This document shows, one piece after another, positions 13,740-14,761 of a DNA stretch of 14,761 bases (position 1 is its first letter; each line of letters starts with the position of its first letter). Both the position numbers and the translations under genes were made by a program. The stretch covers positions 1 through 14,761 of the forward strand of contig CAZGBU010000045.1 in NCBI GenBank assembly GCA_964523945.1, written 5' to 3'. The notes beneath the pieces are model-generated. The model did not search any database. It was given only the letters and a program-made list of their open reading frames with translations, and had not been told where the DNA came from. Origin of the DNA: CAKTOF01 sp964523945 (GTDB lineage: Bacteria; Bacillota; Clostridia; Oscillospirales; Oscillospiraceae).

Positions 13740-14761
13740 CTATTCCAGCTTGGGGGCGCGCAGACCGGCGTGCAGCGTCTGTGCGGCCTGTTTTGTGAGT
13801 GCGAGCACAGCGATCAGATTGGGAATGGCCATCAGGCCGCTGCCGATGTCGGCCAGCAGCCACGCCCGGCCGCCCGGCAGCAGCGCGCCTGAGGCAACCG
13901 CCATCGTAAACACCAGCGCGAACGGCAGACCGGCGCGCGTGCCAAACGCATACTCGGCTGCGGCACGGCCGTACCAGCTCCAGCCGAGAACCGTCGAAAA
14001 CGCAAAGCAGACCAGTGCAACGGCGACGAACTTGCCGCCCCACGCACCGTAGGACGCTGAAAACGCCGCCGCCGTCAGCGCCACGCCGGTCAGCGGCCCG
14101 CCGGGCTGACCGATGGACGCATAGCTTGCGCGGTAGACTTCCATATCGTATACGCCGGATGTCAGAATGACCAGTGCCGTCATCGTGCAGACGATCAGCG
14201 TGTCGACCATCACTTCAAACATCGCCCACATGCCCTGCTGCGCCGGGGTGCGGACCTCGGCCTGCGCGTGGACAAGTACGGTTGAGCCAAGCCAGGCCTC
14301 GTTGTAGAACACGCCGCGCGCCACGCCGGTGCGCAGCGCGAGCCACAGCCCGCAGCCGGTGCCGGATGCGCCGGCGCGCAGCGAAAACGCCTCGCGAAAG
14401 ATCGAGCCGATCGCCGCGGGCAGCGCGCTCGCGTGAACGGCCAGGCAGCACAGCGAACCGAGCAGGTACAGTCCCACCATCGCCGGCACGAGGTATTCCG
14501 TCACACGGCCGACGCGGCGCACGCCCCCGACCGCGACGGCCAGCGTCCCTGCAGCAGCCGCGACAGCCGTGATTGCGCGCGGCACGCCAAACTCCGACAG
14601 CAGCCCCTCCGCGATCGAACTGGCCTGCACGGTGGAGCCGATGCCCATCGACGCGCCCAGGCAGCACACCGCGTAGATGACGGCCAGCCATTTTGCGTGC
14701 AGGCCGTGCTCCATGTACGCCATCGGGCCGCCGCGCCAGCGCCCGTCCGGGCCGCGGATGC
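13740..14761 (-). CDS. Sodium:alanine/glycine symporter, AGCS family (5' partial)
   Basis: The frame is open to the window edge, and the first 340 residues visible are the middle and C-terminal part of an amino-acid:cation symporter. Evidence is GGPMAYMEHGL (family GGPMYYIE-GL), repeated long membrane helices, GVARGVFYNEAWLGS, MWAMFEVMVDTLIVCTMTALVILTSGVY, and a C-terminal block, ADIGSGLMAIPNLIAVLAL, typical of the family's last helices. These proteins import alanine or glycine with sodium. The ATG at 14723 is internal, since RGPDGRWRGGP before it also fits the family. The usual NEAG-LGS motif reads NEAWLGS here. The transcript ends at the terminator at 13570-13595, separate from the U32 operon. 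The substrate is not certain. Confidence 0.9.
   Translation of the reverse strand, partial: IRGPDGRWRGGPMAYMEHGLHAKWLAVIYAVCCLGASMGIGSTVQASSIAEGLLSEFGVPRAITAVAAAAGTLAVAVGGVRRVGRVTEYLVPAMVGLYLLGSLCCLAVHASALPAAIGSIFREAFSLRAGASGTGCGLWLALRTGVARGVFYNEAWLGSTVLVHAQAEVRTPAQQGMWAMFEVMVDTLIVCTMTALVILTSGVYDMEVYRASYASIGQPGGPLTGVALTAAAFSASYGAWGGKFVAVALVCFAFSTVLGWSWYGRAAAEYAFGTRAGLPFALVFTMAVASGALLPGGRAWLLADIGSGLMAIPNLIAVLALTKQAAQTLHAGLRAPKLE

Noticed and set aside
13538..14043. Minus-strand alternative frames overlapping the symporter 3' end
   Set aside because: They are out of frame with the clear transporter sequence or lie across its terminator, with no start signal.

Overview
This is a GC-rich chromosomal window from what looks like a Gram-positive member of the Clostridia, probably an Oscillospirales-like gut anaerobe. 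The pointers are strong AAGGAGG-type ribosome sites, sigma-A-like promoters, an MreCD/PBP2 elongation cluster, a large U32 peptidase of the DUF3656 type, zinc-ribbon membrane proteins and a DUF2207 protein. The taxonomic call is inference. No tRNA, rRNA, CRISPR array, transposase or phage gene was seen.

Layout. The left half (1-6294) reads on the plus strand. A membrane-anchored TPR/leucine-rich-repeat protein, cut at its 5' end by the window edge, ends in a shortened solute-binding domain. It is followed 1 nt later by mnmA (tRNA 2-thiouridylase) and then by a stand-alone GlmU-type nucleotidyltransferase. A near-consensus promoter overlapping the end of that gene drives a four-helix membrane protein with two C-terminal zinc ribbons, closed by a perfect-palindrome terminator. 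A DUF2207 membrane protein with a cleavable-looking signal peptide follows as its own unit. Positions 6295-6572 form a convergent gap full of hairpins.

The right half reads on the minus strand. From right to left it holds an AGCS-type sodium:amino-acid symporter (5' end outside the window), a structured 3' region and terminator, an extended -10 promoter, and a very GC-rich leader. Then comes a tight operon of U32 peptidase, maf, mreC, mreD and mrdA, ending in a 12-bp-stem terminator. rlmH has its own promoter after that.

How the genes work together. mreC, mreD and mrdA are the side-wall peptidoglycan elongation module; maf is its usual neighbour, but mreB and radC are absent from the cluster. 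mnmA, rlmH and possibly the U32 protein (related to the RlhA rRNA hydroxylase) are RNA-modification genes. The most unusual gene is the first one: its C-terminus aligns by eye to lobe 1 of family-3 solute-binding proteins with the whole of lobe 2 missing, joined to leucine-rich repeats and TPRs outside the membrane.
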